Assembly: GCA_029256575.1 (NCBI GenBank)
Contig: JAQSXR010000021.1
Span: 1 to 64,000 of the forward strand
Source of the DNA: Clostridiales bacterium
GTDB lineage: Bacteria; Bacillota; Clostridia; Lachnospirales; JAQSXR01
Direction of reading: 5' to 3'
Length of the DNA: 64,000 nucleotides
A model generated the notes under the pieces. That model did not search any database. It had not been told where the DNA came from and saw only the letters and a program-made list of their open reading frames with translations. Both the position numbers and the translations under genes were made by a program. Each line of letters opens with the position of its first letter. Positions within the stretch are counted from its first letter, which is position 1. Shown here piece after piece: positions 54,379-62,655 of this stretch.

Positions 54379-55527
54379 ATGGGAATTAAAGTTATGAGTA
54401 TTTTTGGAACACGTCCTGAAGCTATTAAAATGGCACCTTTGGTTAAAGCATTAGAAGCAGATAATCAAATTCAAAGTATTGTTTGTGTTACAGCACAACA
54501 TAGAGAAATGTTGGATCAAGTATTAAGGATTTTTGATATAAAACCAGACTATGATTTAAATATTATGGCACCTCAACAAACCTTGGCACATATTACGACA
54601 AAGGCGATTAATGGGATTGAAGAAGTAGTCCAAGTTGAAAAACCAGATTTAATATTAGTACACGGAGATACGAGTACTACTTTTGCTGGAGCATTAGTTG
54701 GATTTTATAATAAAATAAAGGTGGGACATGTCGAAGCAGGACTTAGAACATTCGACAAATATCAACCGTTTCCAGAAGAAATAAACCGAACATTAACGAC
54801 TAAAGTTGCAGATATGCACTTTGCACCGACATCATTATCAGAAGATAATCTCTTGAGAGATGGAATAGCAAAAGATAGTATTTATGTTGTTGGTAACACC
54901 GTAATAGATGTACTTGCAACGACAATAGATAATGATTATAAATTTGTATATCAACCACTCAATGAGATTGATTTTGTGAATAAAAGAGTTATTACTGTGA
55001 CCGCTCACCGAAGAGAAAACTTAGGGGAACCATTAGAAAATATATGTTTCGCGATTAAGAAATTAGTTGAAGAATTTGATGATATTGAGATTGTATATGC
55101 TGTTCACAAAAATCCAGTTGTAATGGATACCGTAAATAAAGTTCTAAATAATACGAGTAGAGTCCATTTGATAGATCCTTTGGATTTGCAAGATATGCAT
55201 AACCTAATGAATCGTTCTTATTTAGTATTAACAGATTCTGGTGGTATACAAGAAGAGGTTCCATCACTTGGAAAACCAGTATTAGTTCTTAGAAATGTTA
55301 CAGAAAGACCAGAAGGGGTTCAAGCTGGAACACTTAAGCTAGCAGGAACAGATACGTTAACTATTTATAATATGGCAAAAGAACTTTTAATTGATAAAAT
55401 TGAGTATGATAAAATTGCGAAAGCAAAAAATCCATATGGTGATGGAAAGACATCACAAAGAATTGCAAAAGCTATCAAGAAAGAATTTGGACTATCTGCA
55501 GAAGAGGTAGATAGATTTGATAATTAG
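54379..55527 (+). CDS. wecB: UDP-N-acetylglucosamine 2-epimerase (non-hydrolysing)
   Basis: This cytoplasmic enzyme interconverts UDP-GlcNAc and UDP-ManNAc for wall polysaccharide. It has 382 residues. FGTRPEAIKMAPLVKAL near residue 8, the substrate residues in VHGDTSTTFAGAL near 94 and VEAGLRTFDKYQPFPEE near 116, and TDSGGIQEE near 288 are all visible. AAAGGAGTG precedes the ATG. It follows tagO after a terminator-like palindrome and ends in its own terminator. Confidence 0.95.
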   Translation: MGIKVMSIFGTRPEAIKMAPLVKALEADNQIQSIVCVTAQHREMLDQVLRIFDIKPDYDLNIMAPQQTLAHITTKAINGIEEVVQVEKPDLILVHGDTSTTFAGALVGFYNKIKVGHVEAGLRTFDKYQPFPEEINRTLTTKVADMHFAPTSLSEDNLLRDGIAKDSIYVVGNTVIDVLATTIDNDYKFVYQPLNEIDFVNKRVITVTAHRRENLGEPLENICFAIKKLVEEFDDIEIVYAVHKNPVVMDTVNKVLNNTSRVHLIDPLDLQDMHNLMNRSYLVLTDSGGIQEEVPSLGKPVLVLRNVTERPEGVQAGTLKLAGTDTLTIYNMAKELLIDKIEYDKIAKAKNPYGDGKTSQRIAKAIKKEFGLSAEEVDRFDN

Positions 55528-55576
55528 TAGTAACAGATCGAATCGTAATTGATTTTAAAGAGATTTATTAAAGAGT

Positions 55577-55608
55577 AGGGATTTCCTAGATTAGGGGATC
55601 CCTTTTTA
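55577..55608 (+). terminator. Terminator after wecB
   Basis: AGGGATTTCCT (55577-55587) pairs with AGGGGATCCCT (55593-55603), 11 bp with two wobbles, followed by TTTTATT. Confidence 0.85.
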
Positions 55609-55685
55609 TTGTATAGGTTTTATCGTTCTAAGCACATAATCCTAAGAATATACTGTGGTATAGATTGTACCATAGGGAGGATTTT

Positions 55686-56471
55686 ATGATTAAAGATAAA
55701 TTGATTAGTGGTGCATGCATTACGGTAGTAATATTTCTAGCGCCTTACATATTGACATTATTATTGCAACCGGGTTCACCAACAGCTAATGCAGTAACAC
55801 CCACTACCCAATCAAGTAAATATACGATTGTCATAGAAAATAATGAAGTGAATAAAGATATAAGCCTTGAAGAGTATCTAGTTGGTGTTGTAGCTGCAGA
55901 AATGCCGGCAAGCTTCGAAAAAGAAGCGTTAAAAGCACAGGCAGTTGCGGCTAGGACATATGCTTTAAAAAGATTGACGGATGTTAGCAAATTAGATGCA
56001 GACAGTATTGGACAAAGTTATTTGACTACAGATAAGATGAGAGAGCTTTGGGGGGATAATTACTTAACTTATTTTTCAAAGATAGAAGCAGCAGTTAATG
56101 ATACAAAGGGAGAAGTAGCTGAATACAACGATGAATTAATTGATGCGGTTTTTCATTCAACCAGTGCGGGTAAAACACAAGGTGCGAGTGAAGTATGGGG
56201 AAAAGGATACGATTATTTGGCTGCTGTTGAGAGTGAAGGGGATATAGCATCTCCAGAATATTTAGATGTTAGAACCTATACAAATGATGAAGTAAAGAAT
56301 ATGGTCAAAAATAAAGTGGGTGATTTTGATATTACAACGGAAAAGATAATCACCTCTTTGCAGATAATAAGTAGAAATGATGCAAATGCTATGGCTTTGG
56401 AGGGCAAAACTTATATAGATATAATAAAACACTATTACACAGGAGTGGAGATTGCAACTGTGGAAAATTAA
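55686..56471 (+). CDS. spoIID: Stage II sporulation protein D
   Basis: SpoIID is a lytic transglycosylase that, with SpoIIM and SpoIIP, drives engulfment of the forespore. An in-frame TTG at 55665 precedes AGGGAGG, so I place the start at ATG 55686 (261 residues). A membrane anchor covers about 9-27. Family blocks are ISLEEYLVGVVAAEMPASFE, followed by EALKAQAVAARTYAL near residue 80, and FHSTSAGKTQGASEVWG near 157. The Glu of EEYL... AAEMP is the catalytic region in known SpoIID. It is a single gene; a sigma-E promoter is expected but I could not assign one. Confidence 0.93.
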   Translation: MIKDKLISGACITVVIFLAPYILTLLLQPGSPTANAVTPTTQSSKYTIVIENNEVNKDISLEEYLVGVVAAEMPASFEKEALKAQAVAARTYALKRLTDVSKLDADSIGQSYLTTDKMRELWGDNYLTYFSKIEAAVNDTKGEVAEYNDELIDAVFHSTSAGKTQGASEVWGKGYDYLAAVESEGDIASPEYLDVRTYTNDEVKNMVKNKVGDFDITTEKIITSLQIISRNDANAMALEGKTYIDIIKHYYTGVEIATVEN

Positions 56472-56506
56472 TATAATTATATATTATTCTTGCTTTTACA
56501 AACAAA

Positions 56507-56562
56507 GGCTTTTGTTCGTGGTTATCAGATAAATATAATCTGCTATTCGCGACAAAAGCCTG
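56507..56562. terminator. Long stem-loop between spoIID and the methyltransferase gene
   Basis: AGGCTTTTGT pairs with ACAAAAGCCT at the outer ends, with a second helix CAGAT/ATCTG inside. Read on the minus strand it is followed by TTTGTTT, so it mainly terminates the minus-strand methyltransferase transcript. Confidence 0.65.
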
Positions 56563-56598
56563 TAGTGGTTTATTCAAAGAAAATATTATTTAGATTTT

Positions 56599-57306
56599 TT
56601 ATAAAGACCCTTTCTTCGCTGTTAGAGTGAAGGTTTTTGGGATCCCTTTGTCATATTGAGGGCAGGAGAAGTTTGGTTCTTCGGTTAAGGAAGTTATTAT
56701 TAAACCAGATTGCGCAACGGCAGTTACGATTTCCCCGAGATTCCATTTGCGAAGATAGACCTTTTGAGTTTCTCCCTCTGGCATGTATTTTGCAAAAGAT
56801 ATTTGACTCTCAACAAGGGAGGTATCAAAGTAATCCCCATCAACTTTGTGTTTTCTAATCTTAGCAGTAGTTCTCGTTAATTCTGATTCTGGTAAAGCAA
56901 TAACATTTTCCATTAGATAACGAATATTAACACCAGCAGATTCAGCTAGTTCAAGAGCATATCTTTTATTCCCTTCGGAAAAATCAATTACAGTAGCATC
57001 TGCTCCAAGCAAGGCAAGAGCAACCGATTTCGTTCCATTAGAACCCATCAAGTTTGCAATCTTACTCCCTTTAATTTGAGGTATTTTTTCATTGATAATG
57101 GATAAGAATTTTTCTGGGTTATTTCTTAACTTAACAGCAGCTTCTTCTGGAGAACCAAATTTATTAACCCATGCTTCATAAGTAAGGTTATTCCATGCTT
57201 TTTCATTTGAGTCATCACAGACTTGATTTATATCAAATGAAAATGATTTTTTATCTTTAATATGCTTGAAATGGCTAAATAATTCGAAATGACATCTTAT
57301 CTTCAA
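56599..57306 (-). CDS. SAM-dependent methyltransferase, class I
   Basis: A 235-residue soluble protein. The SAM-binding region is seen as IANLMGSNGTKSVALALLGA near residue 83, followed by ATVIDFSEGNKRYALELAE. The segment AWNNLTYEAWVNKFGSPEEA near 37 looks like the true family N-terminus. The first 35 residues, partly overlapping the upstream RDAC gene by about 32 bp, may be an extension or remnant; no internal start codon removes them. The substrate is unknown. It is downstream of, and probably cotranscribed with, the RDAC gene. Confidence 0.75.
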   Translation of the reverse strand: MKIRCHFELFSHFKHIKDKKSFSFDINQVCDDSNEKAWNNLTYEAWVNKFGSPEEAAVKLRNNPEKFLSIINEKIPQIKGSKIANLMGSNGTKSVALALLGADATVIDFSEGNKRYALELAESAGVNIRYLMENVIALPESELTRTTAKIRKHKVDGDYFDTSLVESQISFAKYMPEGETQKVYLRKWNLGEIVTAVAQSGLIITSLTEEPNFSCPQYDKGIPKTFTLTAKKGSL

Positions 57307-57508
57307 AATACTCCACGGACAAATTCTTATTTTTGAAGTAATTCTCTAACTCAGAATAAAACAAGTCCACATCACAATCGGTAGTAAGTTTTTCTATCCA
57401 AAAACTCTGTCCACCACATGCATCTCGTAGATGAACCTTAAGACCTACAGATTTTTCTTCAAAATTGCGATTTAGTTCTATTAATTCGTTAAACGATACT
57501 ATTTTCAT
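57275..57508 (-). CDS. RDAC-family small protein
   Basis: A 77-residue soluble protein containing KVHLRDACGGQSFWIEKL near residue 25, the signature that gives the RDAC family its name. Function is unknown. An ATG at 57514 abuts the GGAGGT ribosome site, so ATG 57508, six bases further on, is the better start. The gene overlaps the methyltransferase start, suggesting translational coupling. It follows rsgA by about 47 bp on the same strand. Confidence 0.75.
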   Translation of the reverse strand: MKIVSFNELIELNRNFEEKSVGLKVHLRDACGGQSFWIEKLTTDCDVDLFYSELENYFKNKNLSVEYFEDKMSFRII

Positions 57509-57555
57509 AAACATACCTCCAATGATAATTATTTGTATTAGTATAAGGAGTATCT

Positions 57556-58617
57556 TTAAAATACACCCTTACCGCTTCGCTGGGACTTAGAAAATTTCTT
57601 CATTGACTGAGACTTTTTCTTGTTATCTTTTTCTCTTTTTTGTGCATATCGTATTTCCTTTTGTAATTTCAAGTAATTATTCCATCTTGATTCGGTTATA
57701 GAGCCATTTCTTAGTGCTTCACGAACGGCACAACCAGGTTCTAGATTGTGCTTGCAGTCATGGAATTTACATAGGGATACAAAATCTTCAATTTCTGAAA
57801 AGGCTTCACTTATTCCGATACTTGCATCCCACATTCCAAGTTCACGCATTCCAGGGGTATCAATAATCATAACATGGTTATCAAGTTCAATTAATTGCCT
57901 ATGCGTAGTGGTATGTCTACCGCGGCTATCATCTTCTCTGATATCATTAACTTTCATAACATCATCTCCCAATAAGGCATTAACAAGGGATGATTTTCCT
58001 ACACCAGAAGAACCTAGAAGAACAAAAGTCTTACCTGGCTGCATATATTCATTAATCCTATCCATACCCAAACCAGTATAGGTGCTGATTGGTATTACGT
58101 CAACACCAATAGCTACTTGCTGGCTTGAATTTATCTGTTCGGAAGGGTCAACGCATAAGTCTGCTTTCGTCAGTACAACAACAGGAGTTGCTTTGCTTTG
58201 CCATGCAGTTGCTATATAGCGCTCCATTTTGCCAATATTAAAGTCATAATTCAAAGAAAGCATAATAAATACGTAGTCAAAATTGGTAGCCACAATCTGC
58301 TCTCCACGGCCCTTATCTGGGTCTTTCCTTGAAAAGTATGATTTGCGTTCCAAAACTCTGTGAATAATATGGTGATCCAATCCATTGTGCTTTATTAATA
58401 CAAAATCACCTATTGCGGGATAGTCTATATTACCATCTTCTGAATAAAAGATCGAGCCCTTCAATCTAGCTGAACCTGTGCCTAAATCACTTATTACTTT
58501 ATAAACTTCACGATGTACTTCAATAATTCTTGCAGGGATTAGCCCTGAAGCTTTTTCACTCTCTGAAATCTGTTTTTCAAAAAAACCATTAAAACCATAA
58601 TTAAAAATATCTGACAA
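57556..58617 (-). CDS. rsgA: Ribosome small-subunit-dependent GTPase A paralogue
   Basis: RsgA is a circularly permuted GTPase that acts late in 30S subunit maturation. The start is TTG 58617, six bases after GGAGG, giving 353 residues; a longer frame to 58656 is not supported. An OB-fold lies at about 30-115. The permuted G motifs run G4 VLTKADLC, then G1 GSSGVGKSSLVNALLG near 203, then G3 DTPGMRELGMW. The zinc motif CKFHDCKHNLEPGCAV lies near 292, and the C-terminus is very basic. It is not in the usual housekeeping prkC-rsgA-rpe context, so it may be a second, inducible copy. A leader peptide and attenuator precede it. Confidence 0.92.
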   Translation of the reverse strand: MSDIFNYGFNGFFEKQISESEKASGLIPARIIEVHREVYKVISDLGTGSARLKGSIFYSEDGNIDYPAIGDFVLIKHNGLDHHIIHRVLERKSYFSRKDPDKGRGEQIVATNFDYVFIMLSLNYDFNIGKMERYIATAWQSKATPVVVLTKADLCVDPSEQINSSQQVAIGVDVIPISTYTGLGMDRINEYMQPGKTFVLLGSSGVGKSSLVNALLGDDVMKVNDIREDDSRGRHTTTHRQLIELDNHVMIIDTPGMRELGMWDASIGISEAFSEIEDFVSLCKFHDCKHNLEPGCAVREALRNGSITESRWNNYLKLQKEIRYAQKREKDNKKKSQSMKKFSKSQRSGKGVF

Positions 58618-58628
58618 ATTAATCCTCC

Positions 58629-58751
58629 TTACCCTAAAAAGGGTACAAAAAAACACGCCTTCATGCGTGCTCCAAAATAAGATTCACGAAAGGTTACGGG
58701 TAGTACTATTTGATTATTAAAACCACCATTTTCAAGTTTTTCATAAAACAT
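58629..58751 (-). CDS. 40-residue upstream leader peptide of rsgA
   Basis: An ATG at 58751, with GAAAGGG just upstream, opens 40 codons that end in a TAA at 58631-58629. The stop overlaps the rsgA ribosome site (TAAGGAGG). The peptide starts MFYEKLENGG, passes through PVTFRESYFG, and ends RMKACFFVPFLG. The final codons are the terminator hairpin itself plus its T-run. This places a translating ribosome in position to decide whether the hairpin forms, as in leader-peptide attenuators of ribosome-targeting resistance genes. Expression of the peptide is inferred from layout only. Confidence 0.6.
   Translation of the reverse strand: MFYEKLENGGFNNQIVLPVTFRESYFGARMKACFFVPFLG
58645..58669 (-). terminator. 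Attenuator hairpin in the rsgA leader
   Basis: On the minus strand CACGC (58669-58665), a 6-nt loop, and GCGTG (58658-58654) are followed directly by seven to eight T. A second small hairpin (TACCC/AGGGTA, 58643-58630) lies between it and the rsgA ribosome site. The terminator lies inside the leader peptide frame. Confidence 0.65.
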
Positions 58752-58777
58752 ACACCCTTTCGTTTTCAGATAATTTG

Positions 58778-58806
58778 ATTATAATACCATGGTTTACAAC
58801 TGTCAA
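58778..58806 (-). promoter_or_regulatory. Consensus promoter of the rsgA leader
   Basis: On the minus strand TTGACA (58806-58801) and TATAAT (58783-58778) are exactly 17 bp apart, a full consensus match. Transcription should start near 58771, giving a leader of about 150 nt. Within it ACGAAAGG (58763-58756), which contains the leader peptide's ribosome site, can pair with CCTTTCGT (58693-58686). Confidence 0.85.
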
Positions 58807-58869
58807 GGCATAACTTTAGCATATGATTGATATAATTCAAAACTACCAATCATATGCATACGGAACTAC

Positions 58870-59343
58870 TTATTGTTTTTTGTTAACCCTTATAATCTTA
58901 ATTGTGTAGTAAATAATAGATACAAAAAGGCTGAATAGAAATACAGGTAAAAACCATTTACCCAAAGATTGTGAATATAGCATACGATAAGTAATATAGG
59001 CAAACGCAATAACCATTTCCATTTTAGTTATAAGTAATAAGGTCTTAGTGTAATGATAAGCTTGTAACCTATTCTCAACTGTAAGTTTTGTTGGGATATT
59101 CCAAGCCTCAGGGAATTGCGATACGATAGAGATTAGAGCATATAAAAACAAACCGATAAATGGAAGGATTATTACGCTTATCTTTTTTCCCCAACGATCA
59201 ATTTCACCCGCTGCATTGTAATGAATTGGTATTGATTCGGACATGCTACTCCAATTTGCAAATAAGATAATAATCATAAAGGCTAAGAATAGACCGGTTA
59301 TGATTTCAAGAGATTTTTGAAATTTTGTGTATTTTAATTTCAT
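58870..59343 (-). CDS. DUF1648 domain membrane protein
   Basis: A membrane protein of 157 residues with about four hydrophobic segments. The DUF1648 signature is MSESIPIHYNAAGEIDRWGK near residue 34, seen also at the N-terminus of SdpI-type immunity proteins. The longer frame begins at 59427, but GGAGG lies eight bases before the ATG at 59343, which I prefer. Function is unknown. It follows the flavin reductase gene by 13 bp, so the two are one transcript. Confidence 0.82.
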   Translation of the reverse strand: MKLKYTKFQKSLEIITGLFLAFMIIILFANWSSMSESIPIHYNAAGEIDRWGKKISVIILPFIGLFLYALISIVSQFPEAWNIPTKLTVENRLQAYHYTKTLLLITKMEMVIAFAYITYRMLYSQSLGKWFLPVFLFSLFVSIIYYTIKIIRVNKKQ

Positions 59344-59356
59344 TAAAATATCCTCC

Positions 59357-60055
59357 TTACCATGGGTTACTTTTGCTAAGCCAGCCATTATCTCCCCAAT
59401 GGTTTTTATCAACTGGGTTCCAATCATTAGATTTTTGGTTTAATCTCATAATTCTAAACATAAATTTCGTTTTAATTCCTGGTTTTGTATTACAAATATG
59501 CTTGCTTATTTTTGAAGCTAGCTTGGTAACTTCTTTTTCTATCGCCAATTTCTTTTCTGGTTTTACCGTTTGCCAGCTCAAAGCCCCAACCGTTTTACCA
59601 TAATTATAAATTCTTGGTACTCCCCAAAAAAACAGATTGTTTTTCAATGTTTTATTAACTTGTTTCGTTCCGGCACCTGCAGCAGTAGATATTACCAATC
59701 CAACCTTGCCGAACATCTTAGGATGAGGACGATGAGGCATCCAACGGTATCCCATATGGTCGAGGAAGGTCTTAAGTTGCCCACTCATTCCATAAACATA
59801 GCAAGGGGAATCTAGAATTACCAGATCTGATTCTTCAATGGCCTTTGCAATTGGTTGAACTGTGCTGGCATGAGGACATTTATCTTCACCTTTTACAAAA
59901 CAATTAAAACAACCAACACAGAAGGTAGGACCATCAGCTGGAAGAAAAAATTCTTTGATTTCTGTTGAATCAGTACTAAGTTTATCTAAAAAAAGTTTTG
60001 TAATATTATATGTACTTCCTTTATGCATTTGACCATGTAAAACAACAATATTCAT
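59357..60055 (-). CDS. NAD(P)H-dependent flavin oxidoreductase (flavodoxin fold)
   Basis: A 232-residue soluble protein of the NADPH-dependent FMN reductase / flavodoxin-like family. The FMN phosphate loop is HGQMHKGSTYNITKLF near residue 5. Family features follow: FCVGCFNCFVKGEDKCPHA near 46, where a Cys-rich loop is typical of iron-sulfur flavoproteins, and DSPCYVYGMSGQLKTFLDH near 79. Its substrate is unknown; quinones and nitro compounds are common for the family. It lies 35 bp downstream of a methyltransferase gene. Confidence 0.85.
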   Translation of the reverse strand: MNIVVLHGQMHKGSTYNITKLFLDKLSTDSTEIKEFFLPADGPTFCVGCFNCFVKGEDKCPHASTVQPIAKAIEESDLVILDSPCYVYGMSGQLKTFLDHMGYRWMPHRPHPKMFGKVGLVISTAAGAGTKQVNKTLKNNLFFWGVPRIYNYGKTVGALSWQTVKPEKKLAIEKEVTKLASKISKHICNTKPGIKTKFMFRIMRLNQKSNDWNPVDKNHWGDNGWLSKSNPW

Positions 60056-60090
60056 ATATGAAACCCTTTCGACTAATTTGCTCTTTATTA

Positions 60091-60876
60091 TTATTTACGC
60101 CCAATAACTAGACCATGATTGCTCGCACCTAATATGCTTTTTTCTCTACATACTGAATAATGGTAGTCACACCATATTCTAAACTCTTCTTCACTCATTC
60201 GATCAATCTTATCCCTTAAAATCTTAGACAATCCATCGGTAGCTAGATGATCAATGATTGTAAGGTTATATCTTTGGAAATCCGCCTCAGTTTCTTCTGG
60301 AGTGGAGTAATAGGAATCAGTCCAAAAACTTGTTGAATCACCTTTCTTCATAACTCCAGTTTCTACTAATGTTTTTGCTAAATCCTTATTTAAAAATTTA
60401 CCATAGCTAGTTACAACATATGGGAATACATAAAATCTATTAATATACGAAGTAACAAGGATACCGCCTTTTTTTAGAACTCTGATACACTCTGATAAAC
60501 ACTTGTCACGCATTGTTTTTTCTGTTAAATGATAAATAGGACCCATGCATAATACAATATCAAAAATAGCGTCATCAAATCTACTTAAATCAGTTGCATC
60601 ATTTACACCGATTTCCATCGTGTAGTCCTTGCTTTTAAGCTTTTCTTCAATAAAGTCAATATGACGAGGGGTAATATCTAGGGCAGTTACGCCATAACCT
60701 CTATCTGCATAATAAAATGCATAGTTACCTGTTCCAGAAGCACAATCTAATATTTTTGCCTTTTCCGGTAAGACCGCATCTAAGGCTTTAACTGTCGTTA
60801 CAAACTCAATCTTCTTTACTTTATTAATTGTCAACTTATTATCTTCTTGGTAGTAACCTTCAACAACATTTTTCAT
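60091..60876 (-). CDS. SAM-dependent methyltransferase
   Basis: A soluble protein of 261 residues from ATG 60876, behind AAAGGAGG; an in-frame ATG at 60921 has no ribosome site. SAM-binding motif I is ILDCASGTGNYAFYYADRGY near residue 43, with the acidic residue after it in VTALDITPRH. DIVLCMGPIYHL near 107 is motif IV. The substrate is unknown. It is first of the small operon with the flavin reductase and DUF1648 genes. Confidence 0.85.
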   Translation of the reverse strand: MKNVVEGYYQEDNKLTINKVKKIEFVTTVKALDAVLPEKAKILDCASGTGNYAFYYADRGYGVTALDITPRHIDFIEEKLKSKDYTMEIGVNDATDLSRFDDAIFDIVLCMGPIYHLTEKTMRDKCLSECIRVLKKGGILVTSYINRFYVFPYVVTSYGKFLNKDLAKTLVETGVMKKGDSTSFWTDSYYSTPEETEADFQRYNLTIIDHLATDGLSKILRDKIDRMSEEEFRIWCDYHYSVCREKSILGASNHGLVIGRK

Positions 60877-61079
60877 GTTAATTCCTCCTTTGAATAAAAT
60901 TATTGTATTATAAATAAACAAAACTTGAATTAGAGATGAGTTAGATATGTGAACCTATATTAAGTTTGTTATAAATGTTCTTAAGAACCTTTAAAATCTA
61001 TATTTCTTTGTATATTAAGTATACTATTTTATTGATATTTTATCTACTCTTTACCAGATAATCATGAAAATTTTGTATA

Positions 61080-61109
61080 AAAATAGGGCATCATAAGATG
61101 CCCTATTTT
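61080..61109. terminator. Bidirectional terminator
   Basis: AAAATAGGGCATC (61080-61092) pairs perfectly with GATGCCCTATTTT (61097-61109) around ATAA. It probably ends the FMN-binding protein transcript on the minus strand. Confidence 0.88.
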
Positions 61110-61139
61110 GTGTAAAATCATAAATGCTTAGTTGATAAT

Positions 61140-61229
61140 AAAACTATATTTTATAGTTAATATAAAACTATATTTTATAGTTAATATTATTTCATAATTA
61201 ATATTAAGATCGTATTTTATAGTTAATAT
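61140..61229. repeat. Short AT-rich tandem repeat, 24-bp unit
   Basis: The unit beginning AAAACTATATTTTATAGT occurs twice without change (61140-61163 and 61164-61187). Degenerate partial copies follow to about 61229. Each unit contains the small palindrome AACTATA/TATAGTT. The rest of the gap 60877-61258 holds a terminator and plain AT-rich DNA. Confidence 0.85.
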
Positions 61230-61258
61230 TTTTATAACATAAATCTTTAATTAACAAT

Positions 61259-61657
61259 CTACTCCATCCCCAACATAAGTGCTTTACTTATAGCACTTTT
61301 AATATTCTCACTGGAAACTGTAGCACCACTAATAGCATCAACATCATATGAATTTTCTGCTATTACCTTGTCAATGATTTTCTCAGCTTTACTACCAAGT
61401 CCATTATCGTGCGTTATAATATTAATATCGGTAATTTGATTATTTTGTACTGTAACTTCTAATTTTACTTTTACAATTCCTGTTTCAGACTCCCCAATAA
61501 AAGTACCATCACTAACATTTGTCATGTCGATTTCTTCAAATACTAAATTAGCCATTTTAGATTTTTGATCAATACTTAATATTATTATCGTTACACCCAA
61601 GCATGCAAACACTATAAGAATGACACGGATAACTATTTTCAAAACTTTATTTTTCAT
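61259..61657 (-). CDS. FMN-binding domain protein
   Basis: A 132-residue protein with an N-terminal signal-anchor (about 7-27) and one FMN_bind domain (about 48-130). The segment DGTFIGESETGIVKVKLEV is followed by the flavinylation motif DAISGATVSSENI near residue 106, where a Thr is covalently linked to FMN in proteins such as RnfG and NqrC. It probably carries electrons on the outer face of the membrane. ApbE-type flavin transferase would be needed and is not in this window. The gene is driven by a consensus promoter with a palindrome between its boxes. Confidence 0.88.
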   Translation of the reverse strand: MKNKVLKIVIRVILIVFACLGVTIIILSIDQKSKMANLVFEEIDMTNVSDGTFIGESETGIVKVKLEVTVQNNQITDINIITHDNGLGSKAEKIIDKVIAENSYDVDAISGATVSSENIKSAISKALMLGME

Positions 61658-61703
61658 AAAAAAAGATTCTCCTTATCGTAGATATATATTTAGCTACGTT
61701 CGT

Positions 61704-61732
61704 ATTATAAGTAACAAGTTACCATTTGTCAA
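61704..61732 (-). promoter_or_regulatory. Consensus promoter with palindromic operator, FMN-binding protein gene
   Basis: On the minus strand TTGACA (61732-61727) and TATAAT (61709-61704) are 17 bp apart. The spacer contains the inverted repeat GTAAC-AA-GTTAC (61711-61722), placed where a repressor would block RNA polymerase. MarR- or HxlR-type repressors often use such sites; which one is unknown. Confidence 0.75.
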
Positions 61733-61936
61733 GAAAAAATAGAAATATTTGGATTATATTAGCAAGTTAGGCAAATAATTAAGAAAAACGTATAGAAATA
61801 GTGATTTAGTTTAGAGCACTTGCTTGCTTTCTCTTGGTATGATAAACTTATGAGTAACCGTAAGGGACTATTAAATTTAATAATGATTGTCGTAATTGAC
61901 ATAGAGGATAGGAAAGTTAGAAAGTTGGAGTTACGT

Positions 61937-62638
61937 ATGAAGGAATATGTTTGTGTAGATTTAGAAACTACGGGATTAAGCCCAAAGGAAAACGAAATAA
62001 TAGAGATAGGTGCTGTTAGAGTTATTAATAACGAAGTGGTAGAAGTTTTTAGCGAACTTATTAGACCAAGTGTAAGTATACCTTCACGGATAACAATGAT
62101 AACTGGTATTAGCAATAGCATGGTAAAAAATAAAGACGATATTACAAAGGTTCTCCCGAGATTTATAAAGTTTTTGGGAGGATTGCCAATAATTGCACAC
62201 AATATAAACTTTGATTATGGGTTTTTACTTGAAAAGGCATCAAAACAAAAAATTACCTTGGATTGTATGGGAGTAGATACCTTGCGAATTGCAAGAGGTT
62301 TGATGCAAGAGCTTTCGTCAAAATCATTGGCTTCCTTGTGTGAACATTATAATGTTATTAATGCGAATGCACATAGAGCATCGGATGATGCAATCGCCAC
62401 CGTAAAGATTTTTGAATGTATGAAGAAAGACTATATTGAGGATTATCCAGAAATGTTTGCACCAAGACAGATTGGATATAAAGTGAAAAAGATACAATCT
62501 GTAACGAGTAATCAAAAAGAACAATTAGCTAGTTTACTTAATAAACATCAAATAAAGATTGCGGTAACGCTTGAGGAAGTTGATAGGCCAATTGCATCGA
62601 AATTAATAAACTATATTACACAATACTATGAAAGGTAA
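61937..62638 (+). CDS. 3-prime to 5-prime exonuclease, DEDDh family (DnaQ/PolC-epsilon-like)
   Basis: A cytoplasmic exonuclease of 233 residues from ATG 61937, which follows GTTGGAG. An open frame reaches back to 61820 but has no good start. The Exo I motif is VDLETTGL near residue 6 (Asp and Glu), Exo II HNINFDYGFL near 92 (Asp), and Exo III HRASDDA near 146 (His and Asp), completing the DEDDh set. Residues 175-233 are a helical region with unknown role. It may proofread or degrade DNA or RNA; the substrate is unknown. TruA follows after 17 bp. Confidence 0.85.
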   Translation: MKEYVCVDLETTGLSPKENEIIEIGAVRVINNEVVEVFSELIRPSVSIPSRITMITGISNSMVKNKDDITKVLPRFIKFLGGLPIIAHNINFDYGFLLEKASKQKITLDCMGVDTLRIARGLMQELSSKSLASLCEHYNVINANAHRASDDAIATVKIFECMKKDYIEDYPEMFAPRQIGYKVKKIQSVTSNQKEQLASLLNKHQIKIAVTLEEVDRPIASKLINYITQYYER

Positions 62639-62655
62639 TAAAAAGTGGTGATGAA

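Noticed and set aside
55620..55685. Sigma-E promoter for spoIID
   Set aside because: Segments resembling the -35 and -10 boxes are present, but none has acceptable spacing together.
61820..61936. Longer N-terminus for the DEDDh exonuclease
   Set aside because: The extra residues precede the catalytic ExoI strand, lack family similarity and have no ribosome site; ATG 61937 has one.
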